DNA from: a virus | Virus record (IMG/VR): IMGVR_UViG_3300025853_000068 | Span: 1 to 64,000 of that record | DNA: 64,000 nucleotides | Strand: one strand, 5' to 3' | Shown here: in pieces, positions 42,605 to 50,660 of the stretch | Numbering within the stretch: position 1 is the stretch's first letter | Layout: every line of letters starts with the position of its first letter | Notes under the pieces: model-generated | Seen by the model: only the letters and a program-made list of their open reading frames with translations | Databases searched by the model: none | Told to the model about the DNA's origin: nothing | Program-made: the position numbers and the translations under genes

Positions 42605-43455
42605 TGAGAAAAAAACCAATGCTAGCATACCCTGTTAGCGATAAACCAATAGATTATACCAAACCTGTATTTATGCAACCAAAGCTTGACGGCGTACGTT
42701 GTCTTATACAACAAGAATTTCACAAAGATGGAGATAAAGTCGTAGCATATTCACGTACAGGTAAACAGTGGCTAAATATTGACCACATATTACAAAGTCT
42801 AAAGCCATTCTTTGCAGGCAATCCTGATGTTATACTCGACGGCGAGCTATACAACCACGCGTTACGCGATGACTTCGAAAAGATTATATCTTGTGTGCGT
42901 AAACAAAAGCCAACTCCTATGGACAGAGCTGAGTCGCGCAAGCTTGTACAGTTTCACTGCTACGATATTGTAGATGAGTCATTATTATTTGCTGATCGTA
43001 TACAGTGGCTACAAACAAATCTAAAGCCAACATACGGTATTAAAATAGTTCAAACAACTAAAGGTATATGTAGTAACGATCAAGCTAATGCTTTTCAAGA
43101 TCTTAATCTAAAAGCTGGCTACGAAGGCTCTATACTACGTCTTAATACTGAATATCAATGTAAGCGTTCACATAGCTTACGTAAGTTCAAAGACTTTCAC
43201 GATGCTGAAGCTACAATCACTGACTGGGTTGAAGGTAAAGGCAAACGTAAAGGCACAATCGGTAAGTTCATGGCTATCGATGCTGATGGCAACGAGTTCG
43301 GTATGCCAGTTATGGACAATTTCAAAAAGTTACAAACAATGTTCAAAGAAATGCAATCATGGGTTGGCAAAGAAGCTACGTTCACATACTTCGAGCGTAC
43401 AAAAGCTAATAGTTACAGGCATCCATTATTTAAAGCAATACGTGATTATGAATAA
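42601..43455 (+). CDS. ATP-dependent DNA ligase, 284 aa
   Basis: Nucleotidyltransferase ligase motifs are present: MQPKLDGVRC with the adenylation Lys28; a downstream Asp-Gly-Glu-Leu (motif III); YEGSILR (motif IV); and LRKFKDF (motif V). The size is that of compact phage ligases with an adenylation domain and a small OB fold. It seals nicks during replication and recombination. Start choice: the first ATG is followed by a second ATG 3 nt later. It overlaps the preceding gene by 4 nt and is followed by a small basic peptide. Confidence 0.9.
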   Translation: MMRKKPMLAYPVSDKPIDYTKPVFMQPKLDGVRCLIQQEFHKDGDKVVAYSRTGKQWLNIDHILQSLKPFFAGNPDVILDGELYNHALRDDFEKIISCVRKQKPTPMDRAESRKLVQFHCYDIVDESLLFADRIQWLQTNLKPTYGIKIVQTTKGICSNDQANAFQDLNLKAGYEGSILRLNTEYQCKRSHSLRKFKDFHDAEATITDWVEGKGKRKGTIGKFMAIDADGNEFGMPVMDNFKKLQTMFKEMQSWVGKEATFTYFERTKANSYRHPLFKAIRDYE

Positions 43456-43573
43456 AAAACTAAAAAACCGCATTAAAGAGTTTAATAAAATTAAATATCC
43501 TAATGATAATTCTAAAAGAATTATTATAGCATCGTTAAAACCGGCTGTGACAGCAGCCTCTAAGAATAAATAG
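43448..43573 (+). CDS. Small basic protein, 41 aa
   Basis: Starts MNKKLKNRIKEFNKIKYPND, Lys/Arg/Asn-rich, then Ala/Ser/Lys tail. Overlaps the end of the ligase gene. Possibly a nucleic-acid-binding peptide; no motif. Kept because of the operon spacing. Confidence 0.4.
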   Translation: MNKKLKNRIKEFNKIKYPNDNSKRIIIASLKPAVTAASKNK

Positions 43574-43583
43574 TAGCAGGCTT

Positions 43584-44222
43584 ATGTCACAAAGAAACCT
43601 AACATACCTCAACAATAAGCGTATGATATATAGACGCCACCCAGTATCTGATAAACCAGATATTGAAACTAAAGAGTTTATGTATTATAAAGACGGTACA
43701 CATCAATGCTACGAGCTATTTAGATCGTCAGCAAAGATTACTACGTATCGATCGCTGAAATGGCATTTGCTTGTATTATGGTATTTAAATCCTAACCTTA
43801 CACCAGACGACTTTACAGCTCTAGCAGAATATATAGTACACAAGCCAAATGGCTTTGTAAGTTTCAACGTATCAGAACGTTTACTAGACAAAGTTGTATA
43901 TGAGGTTAGCATGTCTGATCTTGACAGACCACCAAAAAACAAGTTACGTAAAGTAATATTTAAACCGTTCACTGGCTTGACAAAAGAACAAAAATTATCT
44001 ATTGTAGGTCAGCTAATAGGTCAAAGCCCTAGGATATGTTCTGATGATGTATATGCATGTATGATAGATATGCATGACAACAAACAAAAGATAACGATAC
44101 GTAAGCTCTCTGAGCTTTTAGACGTGTCTAGTCGTACAGTATATCGCGTCATGTGTGATGACTTACGTAGAGAAAAAGAATTACTAAACATTGAACTAAA
44201 AAAGATATATGAAAAAGTATAA
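43584..44222 (+). CDS. Putative HTH DNA-binding regulator, 212 aa
   Basis: The last 55 residues contain a helix-turn-helix-like unit (ITIRKLSELLDVSSRTVYR) that resembles replication-initiator or transcription-factor HTHs. The first 150 residues are basic and Tyr/Lys-rich with no recognised domain. It overlaps the sigma factor gene by 14 nt, so the two are co-expressed and may act in the same switch. Candidate middle/late regulator or origin-binding protein (inference). Confidence 0.55.
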   Translation: MSQRNLTYLNNKRMIYRRHPVSDKPDIETKEFMYYKDGTHQCYELFRSSAKITTYRSLKWHLLVLWYLNPNLTPDDFTALAEYIVHKPNGFVSFNVSERLLDKVVYEVSMSDLDRPPKNKLRKVIFKPFTGLTKEQKLSIVGQLIGQSPRICSDDVYACMIDMHDNKQKITIRKLSELLDVSSRTVYRVMCDDLRREKELLNIELKKIYEKV

Positions 44223-44961
44223 TCAAAATAATTTTAGTAGATACAAACAAGATGTTAAAGCGTCACAACCAAAAACAAAACCATTTAATGAATATACTAG
44301 AGATGAACTTATTATTAAGTTTTTACCTCTTGTAGAAAATATAGCTCGCAAGTTTAAAGACAGCGATGCTGCCAATGGCGTTGTATCTTTATCTGATCGT
44401 ATACAATTTGGCCACATAGGCTTAATAAAAGCTGTAGATAAAATAGTATGGAAGCAGATCTTAACATCAAAAGATCCTGAGCGTACAATAAAGTCCTATT
44501 TAGCTAAACGTATACGTGGTGCTATTAGACGCGCTACCGATGCTAACCGTAGTGGTATGCGTATACCTGAGCATAAACTAAATGAAATACGTGGTGACTT
44601 TGAAAACTATAAAAACTCAGAGTTATATTTTAACTCTATATTTTCAAGTATAGATGCTACAGTAGGTGATGAAGAAAGTATGGTAATGCAAATACCTGAC
44701 GAGTCTGAAGATCCTATGAAAAAAGAAAATTTAAGCTACAAGCTTAGAAATGTAATGCTAAAGCACTTAACTGAAAAAGAATATCATGTAATAAGATTAA
44801 GTTATGGAATTAACTGTGACAAACAGTCTGCAAAAGAAATAGCGCAGTATTTAGACATGAACGGCGTTAGTTCTTATGTGCGTGTTTCGCAGCTAAAAAA
44901 GCAAGCTATTAACAAGCTTAAACAAGTGCTAGACCACTCGCAAGTGGTTGACTACCTGTAA
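44209..44961 (+). CDS. Phage sigma factor (sigma-70 family-like), 250 aa
   Basis: Two recognisable regions are present. Residues about 25-110 hold a sigma region 2: LPLVENIARKF..., a sigma-2 style segment SDRIQFGHIGLIKAVDK, and RTIKSYLAKRIRGAIRRATD, basic as expected for promoter melting. Residues about 175-245 hold a sigma region 4 with an HTH-like pattern in SAKEIAQYLDMNG... and QLKKQAINKLKQVL. There is no region 1.1. It would direct host core RNA polymerase to phage promoters. The nine repeated early promoter motifs lie just upstream, making them or a later motif its likely targets. It overlaps the HTH gene by 14 nt. Confidence 0.8.
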   Translation: MKKYNQNNFSRYKQDVKASQPKTKPFNEYTRDELIIKFLPLVENIARKFKDSDAANGVVSLSDRIQFGHIGLIKAVDKIVWKQILTSKDPERTIKSYLAKRIRGAIRRATDANRSGMRIPEHKLNEIRGDFENYKNSELYFNSIFSSIDATVGDEESMVMQIPDESEDPMKKENLSYKLRNVMLKHLTEKEYHVIRLSYGINCDKQSAKEIAQYLDMNGVSSYVRVSQLKKQAINKLKQVLDHSQVVDYL

Positions 44962-44964
44962 GTT

Positions 44965-44983
44965 ATATCATTAAATATGATAT
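44965..44983. repeat. Perfect 7-bp inverted repeat (possible operator)
   Basis: ATATCAT-TAAAT-ATGATAT directly after the sigma gene stop and 40 nt before the ERF gene. An A/T-rich stretch follows. It may be an operator, an attenuator or chance in AT-rich DNA; weak on its own. Confidence 0.3.
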
Positions 44984-45022
44984 TTCTTGTGTAATTATAT
45001 ATATAACTAAACCATATACCAA

Positions 45023-45565
45023 ATGATAGAATTAACCAAAAAACTAGCTGATGTTCAGACTAAGTTAAAAGCAAAAAAGTCTTCGTACAATAGCTTTGGG
45101 AAATACTACTTTCGTAAAGCTGAAGACATTCTAGAAGGCGTTAAGCCATTTTTATTACAACACAATATTTATGTTACAGTATCAGAAGAGCTAATAGCTG
45201 CAGAGCCTATGCCCATGATACAAACAACCGCTACGATAAGTGACGGTAAAGATTCAATACACGCTACAGCTGTAGTTGGTGTTGATCTTCAACAAAAAGG
45301 TATGCAGACTGCTCAACAGTTTGGCGCAGCCTCTACCTATGCTAAAAAGTATGCTCTCGGTAATTTATTCTTAATTGATGATACTGAAGACGCTGACGCT
45401 ACAAATACTCACGGTAAAGCTAAACAAGTTACAGAAAAGCCAAAAGCTAAGATAACAAAAGAGCAAATGAATAAAGCTATTGAGTTTGTAAAAGGCGGCG
45501 GATCAGTTGATGCTATTAAAAAGAAATATGAATTAACGCCAACGCAAATTAAACAACTAGCGTAA
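45023..45565 (+). CDS. ERF-family single-strand annealing protein, 180 aa
   Basis: Residues about 5-125 carry ERF features: an N-terminal helix, FGKYYFRKAEDILEGVKPFL, a Thr/Ala strand region and QQFGAASTYAKKYALG followed by FLIDDTEDAD. ERF proteins bind single-stranded DNA and pair strands in phage recombination (P22 Erf). The last 45 residues are Lys-rich with a small helical end. The exonuclease follows with a 1-nt overlap, making a two-gene recombination pair. Confidence 0.9.
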   Translation: MIELTKKLADVQTKLKAKKSSYNSFGKYYFRKAEDILEGVKPFLLQHNIYVTVSEELIAAEPMPMIQTTATISDGKDSIHATAVVGVDLQQKGMQTAQQFGAASTYAKKYALGNLFLIDDTEDADATNTHGKAKQVTEKPKAKITKEQMNKAIEFVKGGGSVDAIKKKYELTPTQIKQLA

Positions 45566-46299
45566 TGACAAAAGAAATTTACAATAAACTAAGAGACGAC
45601 GAACACTACTACGGTGACTTTGGTAAACAGTTTCTAAGCAATTCGGATATATCAACGTTGTTGAAAAATCCTAAAGACTTGCATAAGCCAAGACCTAGTA
45701 GCCCCGCGTTTTTAGTTGGCGGTTATTTTCATACCGCAATACTTGAGCCTGACAAGCTAAACAGGTTTAAAATAGTCGATGCTACAACTCGTAATACTAA
45801 AGCGTACAAAGAAATATCTGACGGCGAGCTGTGTTTATTGCAGCACGAGGTTGATAAGACTGTACTTATGACTGAAGCTGTTATGGACAATGATGTTTGT
45901 AGAGACTTAATTAAACCAGTATTAAATGAAGTAGAATATGAAGAGCCACGTGTTGGCAAAATCCACGGTCAAATGTGGAAAGGTAAAGCAGACATAATTA
46001 ACCACGAAGAAAAACTTGTTATCGACCTAAAGACAACTAGCGATATTGATAGGTTCCAATGGTCTGCTAGCAAGTACAACTATGATAGTCAAGCCTTCAT
46101 ATACTCAACCCTGTTTGGATACGAAATGCTATTCATTGTAATCGACAAAGAAACTCGTCAAATAGGTTTATTCGATTGTTCACCAGAGTTTTATAAACGA
46201 GGTGAAGACAAAGTGCGCAAAGCTTGTGATGCGTACGAGCTGTTCTATAAAACAGATAATTTTGATCATAAGCAACATTTATTAACTAAAACCCTATAA
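45565..46299 (+). CDS. PD-(D/E)XK exonuclease, RecE/exonuclease VIII type, 244 aa
   Basis: The catalytic centre is visible as GKADIINHEEKLVIDLKTT: Asp143, Asp154 and Lys156 form D...D-X-K. A following helix contains Tyr-Asp-Ser-Gln-Ala-Phe-Ile-Tyr-Ser, typical of the family. It would resect DNA ends to give 3' single strands for the neighbouring ERF protein, which in turn could prime replication or repair. The coupling with ERF is shown by the 1-nt overlap. Confidence 0.85.
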   Translation: MTKEIYNKLRDDEHYYGDFGKQFLSNSDISTLLKNPKDLHKPRPSSPAFLVGGYFHTAILEPDKLNRFKIVDATTRNTKAYKEISDGELCLLQHEVDKTVLMTEAVMDNDVCRDLIKPVLNEVEYEEPRVGKIHGQMWKGKADIINHEEKLVIDLKTTSDIDRFQWSASKYNYDSQAFIYSTLFGYEMLFIVIDKETRQIGLFDCSPEFYKRGEDKVRKACDAYELFYKTDNFDHKQHLLTKTL

Positions 46300-46303
46300 A
46301 CCA

Positions 46304-46471
46304 ATGCCTAGAACTAAAACTAGAGTATGCGATGTAACAGGAATGAAAACATCTGAAAAGAATTTTTATGCAAACCAAAGCCACGTTAAAGCAGTAGACA
46401 ACCTGCGGAGATCTGGCGGTGCAACAAAAGATCAATTAAAAAGAATGTTTAACCAATTAAATAATTACTAA
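46304..46471 (+). CDS. Small basic protein, 55 aa
   Basis: Frame from 46304 starts MPRTKTRVCDVTGMKTSEKN; Lys/Arg/Asn-rich with one Cys. It is immediately followed by the SSB-like gene start. Sits inside the recombination/replication cluster, so a DNA-binding role is plausible. Not recognised. Confidence 0.45.
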   Translation: MPRTKTRVCDVTGMKTSEKNFYANQSHVKAVDNLRRSGGATKDQLKRMFNQLNNY

Positions 46472-46774
46472 ATGGCAAGTATTATTAAAACAAGTATCAA
46501 CCTCAACGATATACCGAAAGACAAAATCTATGTCGGTAAAAAAGGTAAGTATTTACCAATAACTATTACGCTTAACGACGAGCCTGATCAGTTTGGTAAT
46601 CAAGGCCCAGTTGTTGTTGAACAAACAAAAGAAGAGCGTGATGCTAAGGCGCCGAAGACATACCTTGGCAATGTTAAAGTTGTGTGGACTAACGGTACAA
46701 ACGTTGACACTGCACCACGAAACGATCAACCAGCTGCACCAGCGCCTGCAGTTGAAGAAGATTTACCGTTTTAA
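46472..46774 (+). CDS. Small SSB-like protein, 100 aa
   Basis: A short beta-rich N-terminal part (KYLPITITLNDEP, NVKVVWTNG) followed by a Pro/Ala linker and a C-terminal acidic tail ending EEDLPF. That ending is the hallmark of bacterial SSB (Asp/Glu-rich, ...Ile/Leu-Pro-Phe), the docking site for partner proteins. It is short for a complete OB-fold SSB (about 110 residues before the tail). Context between exonuclease and primase-helicase fits. Single-strand binding is inferred. Confidence 0.6.
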   Translation: MASIIKTSINLNDIPKDKIYVGKKGKYLPITITLNDEPDQFGNQGPVVVEQTKEERDAKAPKTYLGNVKVVWTNGTNVDTAPRNDQPAAPAPAVEEDLPF

Positions 46775-46777
46775 TAG

Positions 46778-48493
46778 ATGAACGTACAGGATAAAGAGAT
46801 CAATGGATTTTTGATTGATGAGTTCAATCAACACGGCCTAGAAGTTGGGAAGACGCAGGGTGTATGCCCTACGTGTTCTCACACTAGGAAACCTGAAAAT
46901 AAGAAAGCTAAATGCGCTTCTTACGACTGGGAACGTGGTCTTGGTACCTGTCATAACTGCAATACTAGTTTTCAACTTCACACTTATAAGCGTAAAGGAA
47001 ACAGCGAAAAGGTTTATGTTAAGCCTGAGCCTGCCTCTACTTATCGTATAAGTGAAAAAGTTGAAGACTGGTTTAAAGAACGTGGTATATCATCAGCTTC
47101 CCTTCGTGACTTAAAAGTTACCACAGGTGAAGAATATATGCCACAGACAGGTAAATCTGAGAATACAATTCAATTTAACTATTACATAAGCGATCAACTC
47201 ATAAACGTTAAATACCGTGATGGCCGTAAGAATTTTAAACTGTACAAAGGTGCAGAAAAAATATTTTACAACATCAATAGTATTATTGGTTATGACGCTT
47301 GTGTCATAGTTGAAGGCGAAATGGATGTGCTTGCAATGCACGAAGCGGGAGTTAAAAACGTTATATCAGTACCTAACGGTGCTACGTTAAACTCAAACAA
47401 CCTTGATTATTTAGATAATTGCATAGACTATTTTGATGACAAAGAAAAGATTATATTAGCAGTTGATGCTGATGAACCTGGCCAAGCGCTAAAACAAGAG
47501 TTTATTCGTAGGCTCGGTGCTGAGGTTTGTTATCTAGTCGATTTCGAGGACTGTAAAGACGCAAACGATTATTTAGTTAAGTACGGAGCTGAAAAGCTTA
47601 GAGATGTAATTGATAACGTTAGGCCTGTACCTCTTGAGGGTGTGTCTACATTAAAAGATATAGAAGATGAGCTTAAAGATTTTGTTAAAAACGGCTTTAA
47701 ACCCGGCTTTCAAATCGGACTTAAAAACTTTGATAGTATTTTCTCTACTTACACCGGTCAGTTTATTACTGTTACCGGCGTACCTAGTAGCGGAAAGTCT
47801 GACTTTGTTGACCAGATGGTTGTGGGCTATAATCAACTATACGGTTGGAAAACTGCGTATGCTAGTCCAGAAAACCAACCAGTGTATTTACACGCGCACA
47901 AGTTAATGCGTAAACATTGGCAAGATATGCCAGCTGTAGGCGATATTGGCGGTGATAAATGGGAACAAGTTACTGATCATGTTAATGACAACTATTTCTT
48001 TATTGATATGGATAAATACAATTTAGAAGCGGTGTTACGTAAAGGCGCTGAGCTTGTTAAACGTAAAGGTATTAAATGTTTAGTTCTTGATCCATTTAAT
48101 AAGATTAGAGATGTTAATGCACACTCAGATGACGTTAACCGTTATACAATGGATTATCTAGCTAAAATCGAAGCTTTCTGTAAAAAGTATGATGTACTAA
48201 CATTTATTGTTGCACACCCTACTAAAATGTACAAAGGCCAAGATGGTAAGATGGAAGAGCCAACGATGTATAACATTAAAGGCGGTGGTGAGTGGTACGA
48301 TGCTAGTTATCATGGTTTACTAGTTCACAGAGATTACGATGCTAAAACAACTAAGGTTAAAGTGCTTAAAGTTAAGTTCCAAAACCTCGGTGAAAACGGA
48401 GCTGAGTCTTTCTTTACATGGGAGCCACGCTCTGGTAGCTTTGTACCACACGTTGGCACCGAAGCTGAGACTGAACCAATGCCCTGGGAGTGA
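46778..48493 (+). CDS. DNA primase-helicase, T7 gp4-like, 571 aa
   Basis: Domain order: N-terminal zinc ribbon (Cys30, Cys33, Cys58, Cys61); TOPRIM-type primase domain with VIVEGEMDVLAMHE (catalytic Glu179) and AVDADEPGQ (Asp230, Asp232); linker; then a RecA-like ring helicase with Walker A GVPSSGKS (residues 334-341) and Walker B CLVLDPF. This is the T7 gp4 architecture that combines primer synthesis and hexameric helicase. It would act at the replication fork. A DNA polymerase gene is not seen in this window. Confidence 0.9.
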   Translation: MNVQDKEINGFLIDEFNQHGLEVGKTQGVCPTCSHTRKPENKKAKCASYDWERGLGTCHNCNTSFQLHTYKRKGNSEKVYVKPEPASTYRISEKVEDWFKERGISSASLRDLKVTTGEEYMPQTGKSENTIQFNYYISDQLINVKYRDGRKNFKLYKGAEKIFYNINSIIGYDACVIVEGEMDVLAMHEAGVKNVISVPNGATLNSNNLDYLDNCIDYFDDKEKIILAVDADEPGQALKQEFIRRLGAEVCYLVDFEDCKDANDYLVKYGAEKLRDVIDNVRPVPLEGVSTLKDIEDELKDFVKNGFKPGFQIGLKNFDSIFSTYTGQFITVTGVPSSGKSDFVDQMVVGYNQLYGWKTAYASPENQPVYLHAHKLMRKHWQDMPAVGDIGGDKWEQVTDHVNDNYFFIDMDKYNLEAVLRKGAELVKRKGIKCLVLDPFNKIRDVNAHSDDVNRYTMDYLAKIEAFCKKYDVLTFIVAHPTKMYKGQDGKMEEPTMYNIKGGGEWYDASYHGLLVHRDYDAKTTKVKVLKVKFQNLGENGAESFFTWEPRSGSFVPHVGTEAETEPMPWE

Positions 48494-48759
48494 TGGCAAA
48501 GAGAAGACCTTTTAAACCAGGCTTCCGACCTCTTTCAAAATTAGAATCTAAAATGATACAGTGGTGTATTGACAATAGCATAGCTTGTTGTGTTGTACAC
48601 AGTCAAGGCTTTTCAGGCCCTGGCGAAGAGTTCTGCGTTGAGATAATAATCAATGGTAAATCAAATTTTAGCCCTAACTTTAAGAAGCAGGAAGTATTAG
48701 AAAAACAAATCGAATATTATAAATACTACTATGACAAATACAATAAGAATACTAAATAA
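48493..48759 (+). CDS. Hypothetical replication-cluster protein, 88 aa
   Basis: Starts at the ATG overlapping the primase-helicase stop (TGATG; a GTG lies 3 nt upstream). Basic N-terminus (MAKRRPFKPGFRPLSKLESK), a Cys-Cys in the middle, and a C-terminal helix rich in Tyr/Lys. Not recognised. Confidence 0.5.
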   Translation: MAKRRPFKPGFRPLSKLESKMIQWCIDNSIACCVVHSQGFSGPGEEFCVEIIINGKSNFSPNFKKQEVLEKQIEYYKYYYDKYNKNTK

Positions 48760-48868
48760 CAAAACGGTAATGTTAACTAGAAACGGTAAAACATTTATGC
48801 TGTCGGAAATTAAAAATCCTAACGCAGTAAAAGTATGGTATACAATAAATGGAAAACACTATGCATAG
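48731..48868 (+). CDS. Small hypothetical protein, 45 aa
   Basis: An overlapping frame starts MTNTIRILNNKTVMLTRNG and ends WYTINGKHYA. It overlaps the end of the 88-aa gene by 29 nt and the start of the ThyA-family gene by 20 nt. The amino-acid pattern (beta hairpin-like) is plausible; otherwise low support. Confidence 0.35.
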   Translation: MTNTIRILNNKTVMLTRNGKTFMLSEIKNPNAVKVWYTINGKHYA

Positions 48869-49535
48869 TTTTAAAACAGCTAACGATGCTTTTCATGATT
48901 TATACTGGCGTCTTGTACGCGACGGTGTAGACTTTGCTGGAACTAAAGCATTATTTAATGCTGGTTTTTATATTGAAAACCCTGCTTTAAATGATATTAA
49001 AGACAGTAAAGTTAAGCGCAATTGGTCTATTGAATATGCTGAAGCCGAATGGCAGTGGTATCTTTCAGGTCAACCATACATTCAAAAGCTAGGAGACATA
49101 TATGGTAAAGTACCTGCTATATGGAAACGTATGGCTAACGATCAAGGCTTTGTTAATTCTAACTACGGTTATCAATGGGATAGAGAAGATCAATTGTCTA
49201 ATGTTATTAGTATGTTAAGACAAAACCCTGACACTAGGCAAGCTGCAATATCTATATTTGATGGCAAAGAAAGACAGTTATATAATAATGATACTCCATG
49301 TACATACGCTGTACAGTTTACAATATTGCATGGCAAGCTTGATATGTCTGTTCTAATGCGATCTAATGATCTCTGGTACGGTTTCTGTAATGATCAGTAT
49401 CAGTTTTCAAACTTACAAATGCTAGTTGCTCACGAGTTAAATATACCAGTTGGCGTATATTACCACTATGCACACAATTTGCACTTGTACAACGACAAAT
49501 TACCAGAAGATAAAACTAGAAACTACCACTTATGA
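48849..49535 (+). CDS. ThyA-family enzyme: thymidylate synthase or dCMP (hydroxy)methylase, 228 aa
   Basis: A ThyA fold with catalytic Cys151 in NDTPCTYAVQF, the Arg-Ser-x-Asp phosphate-binding motif at 171-174, Gly178 and a later His-Leu-Tyr. The residue aligning with E. coli Asn177, which selects dUMP, is Asp182 here: RSNDLWYGFCNDQYQF aligns with RSCDVFLGLPFNIASYA. Asp at this site is the hallmark of enzymes that prefer dCMP, such as T4 gp42 dCMP hydroxymethylase (family knowledge). The protein is also short (264 in E. coli). So a dCMP methylase or hydroxymethylase, giving modified cytosine, is a real alternative. Confidence 0.8.
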   Translation: MENTMHSFKTANDAFHDLYWRLVRDGVDFAGTKALFNAGFYIENPALNDIKDSKVKRNWSIEYAEAEWQWYLSGQPYIQKLGDIYGKVPAIWKRMANDQGFVNSNYGYQWDREDQLSNVISMLRQNPDTRQAAISIFDGKERQLYNNDTPCTYAVQFTILHGKLDMSVLMRSNDLWYGFCNDQYQFSNLQMLVAHELNIPVGVYYHYAHNLHLYNDKLPEDKTRNYHL

Positions 49536-50350
49536 TGTATGCTATTTATCACATACCCGGTGTTAAAATCGGTGTAACAAATAACATTAAACACAGGGTT
49601 GAAGAACAACAAGGATACGACGTTGGCGAGTATGAAATACTAGAAATGTCTGACGATATAGATTATATATCTAAGCGTGAACTGTATTTGCAAGAGCGCC
49701 ACGGCTATAGAGTTGATCGACAGCTTTATAAAGATTTATTTAATAACAATTTTATAGAATTAAACAATATGGATATAAATGTAACTGAAATGACCACAAC
49801 TTTTCCTTGCCCGGTCAATAAACTAAAAGGCAGACTTATGGATAACCTCGGTAAGTCTTGGGAAACAATCGCTGGCCCTGTTATGGTAACAGAGTCTTCA
49901 ATACGATGGATAATGGATAACGTTAAATCATCACAGTATACTAGTGATCGATGCTATGTGTATAATAAAGCTTTTGCTAGATGGTTTGACAACAACGACC
50001 CTCATAGAGATACAATTAAATTCACCAGCTGTAGTACAGCGTGCGATGATTGTGGTGAAGAAATATTTGACTGTATTAGAGCTTGGGCTAACGAAAGAGG
50101 CTTGTACGATAAAGGCGATCCTAAAACACAGTACATTAAGTTAATGGAAGAGACTGGTGAGATCGGTAGAGCTATACTTAAAAATGACACTGAACAAATT
50201 ATTGATGGTATTGGCGACGCTGTAGTTGTATTAACTAACTTGGCTGAGCTATGCGGCGTGCCTATTGAAGAGTGTATACAAGAAGCTTACAACGTTATTA
50301 GTAAGCGTACAGGTAAAATGGTTAACGGAACATTTGTAAAAGATAATTAA
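49532..50350 (+). CDS. Fusion: GIY-YIG-like N-terminus and MazG-like pyrophosphatase, 272 aa
   Basis: Residues about 1-65 look like a GIY-YIG nuclease-type start (Met-Tyr-Ala-Ile-Tyr-His-Ile-Pro, KIGVTNNIKHRVEEQ, ...LYLQERHGYRVD). Residues about 175-272 are a MazG-type all-alpha NTP pyrophosphatase: QYIKLMEETGEIGRAILKN and DGIGDAVVVLTNLAELCG contain the EExxE and ExxD-like metal-ligand helices. The middle about 75-170 is unassigned. MazG activity would clean or remodel nucleotide pools; the nuclease half may have lost activity, since the usual Arg/Glu pair is unclear. Overlaps the ThyA-family gene by 4 nt. Confidence 0.6.
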   Translation: MMYAIYHIPGVKIGVTNNIKHRVEEQQGYDVGEYEILEMSDDIDYISKRELYLQERHGYRVDRQLYKDLFNNNFIELNNMDINVTEMTTTFPCPVNKLKGRLMDNLGKSWETIAGPVMVTESSIRWIMDNVKSSQYTSDRCYVYNKAFARWFDNNDPHRDTIKFTSCSTACDDCGEEIFDCIRAWANERGLYDKGDPKTQYIKLMEETGEIGRAILKNDTEQIIDGIGDAVVVLTNLAELCGVPIEECIQEAYNVISKRTGKMVNGTFVKDN

Positions 50351-50351
50351 T

Positions 50352-50660
50352 ATGAGCGACAGAGAAATAATGGACGGTAAAAACGGTATAGCTGCAAGAA
50401 AGTCTTACGGCTTTAGAGATCCAGTAGTTAAAAACGTAGTTGATAAGTTTGTTGAAAGGTCTAATGTTGGCTACACTAAGTATGGTCAATCATTGCACGA
50501 TGAAAGATCATCTGGTGTTAAAGACTTATCTGCATACTTAAACGATATACAAGAAGAGTTAATGGATGCTATCTTATATATTCAGGCTGCGCGCGAAGAA
50601 CTACGTGATTTATCAGAAGAAGCTTTAATACAAAGATTTAATGATGAAGAAGAGATCTAA
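50352..50660 (+). CDS. MazG-like/all-alpha NTP pyrophosphatase, 102 aa
   Basis: Helical core with RSNVGYTKYGQSLHDER and DLSAYLNDIQEELMDAILYI: acidic residues in the second helix fit the NTP-PPase metal site. Similar small phage proteins are annotated as nucleotide pyrophosphohydrolases. It sits next to the MazG fusion and the ribonucleotide reductase, so it likely joins in dNTP-pool control. It overlaps the endonuclease start by 20 nt. Confidence 0.6.
   Translation: MSDREIMDGKNGIAARKSYGFRDPVVKNVVDKFVERSNVGYTKYGQSLHDERSSGVKDLSAYLNDIQEELMDAILYIQAAREELRDLSEEALIQRFNDEEEI

Noticed and set aside
43202-43447. Upstream extension of the 41-aa basic gene inside the ligase gene
   Set aside because: It is a frame shadow of the ligase; the ATG at 43448 fits the operon spacing.
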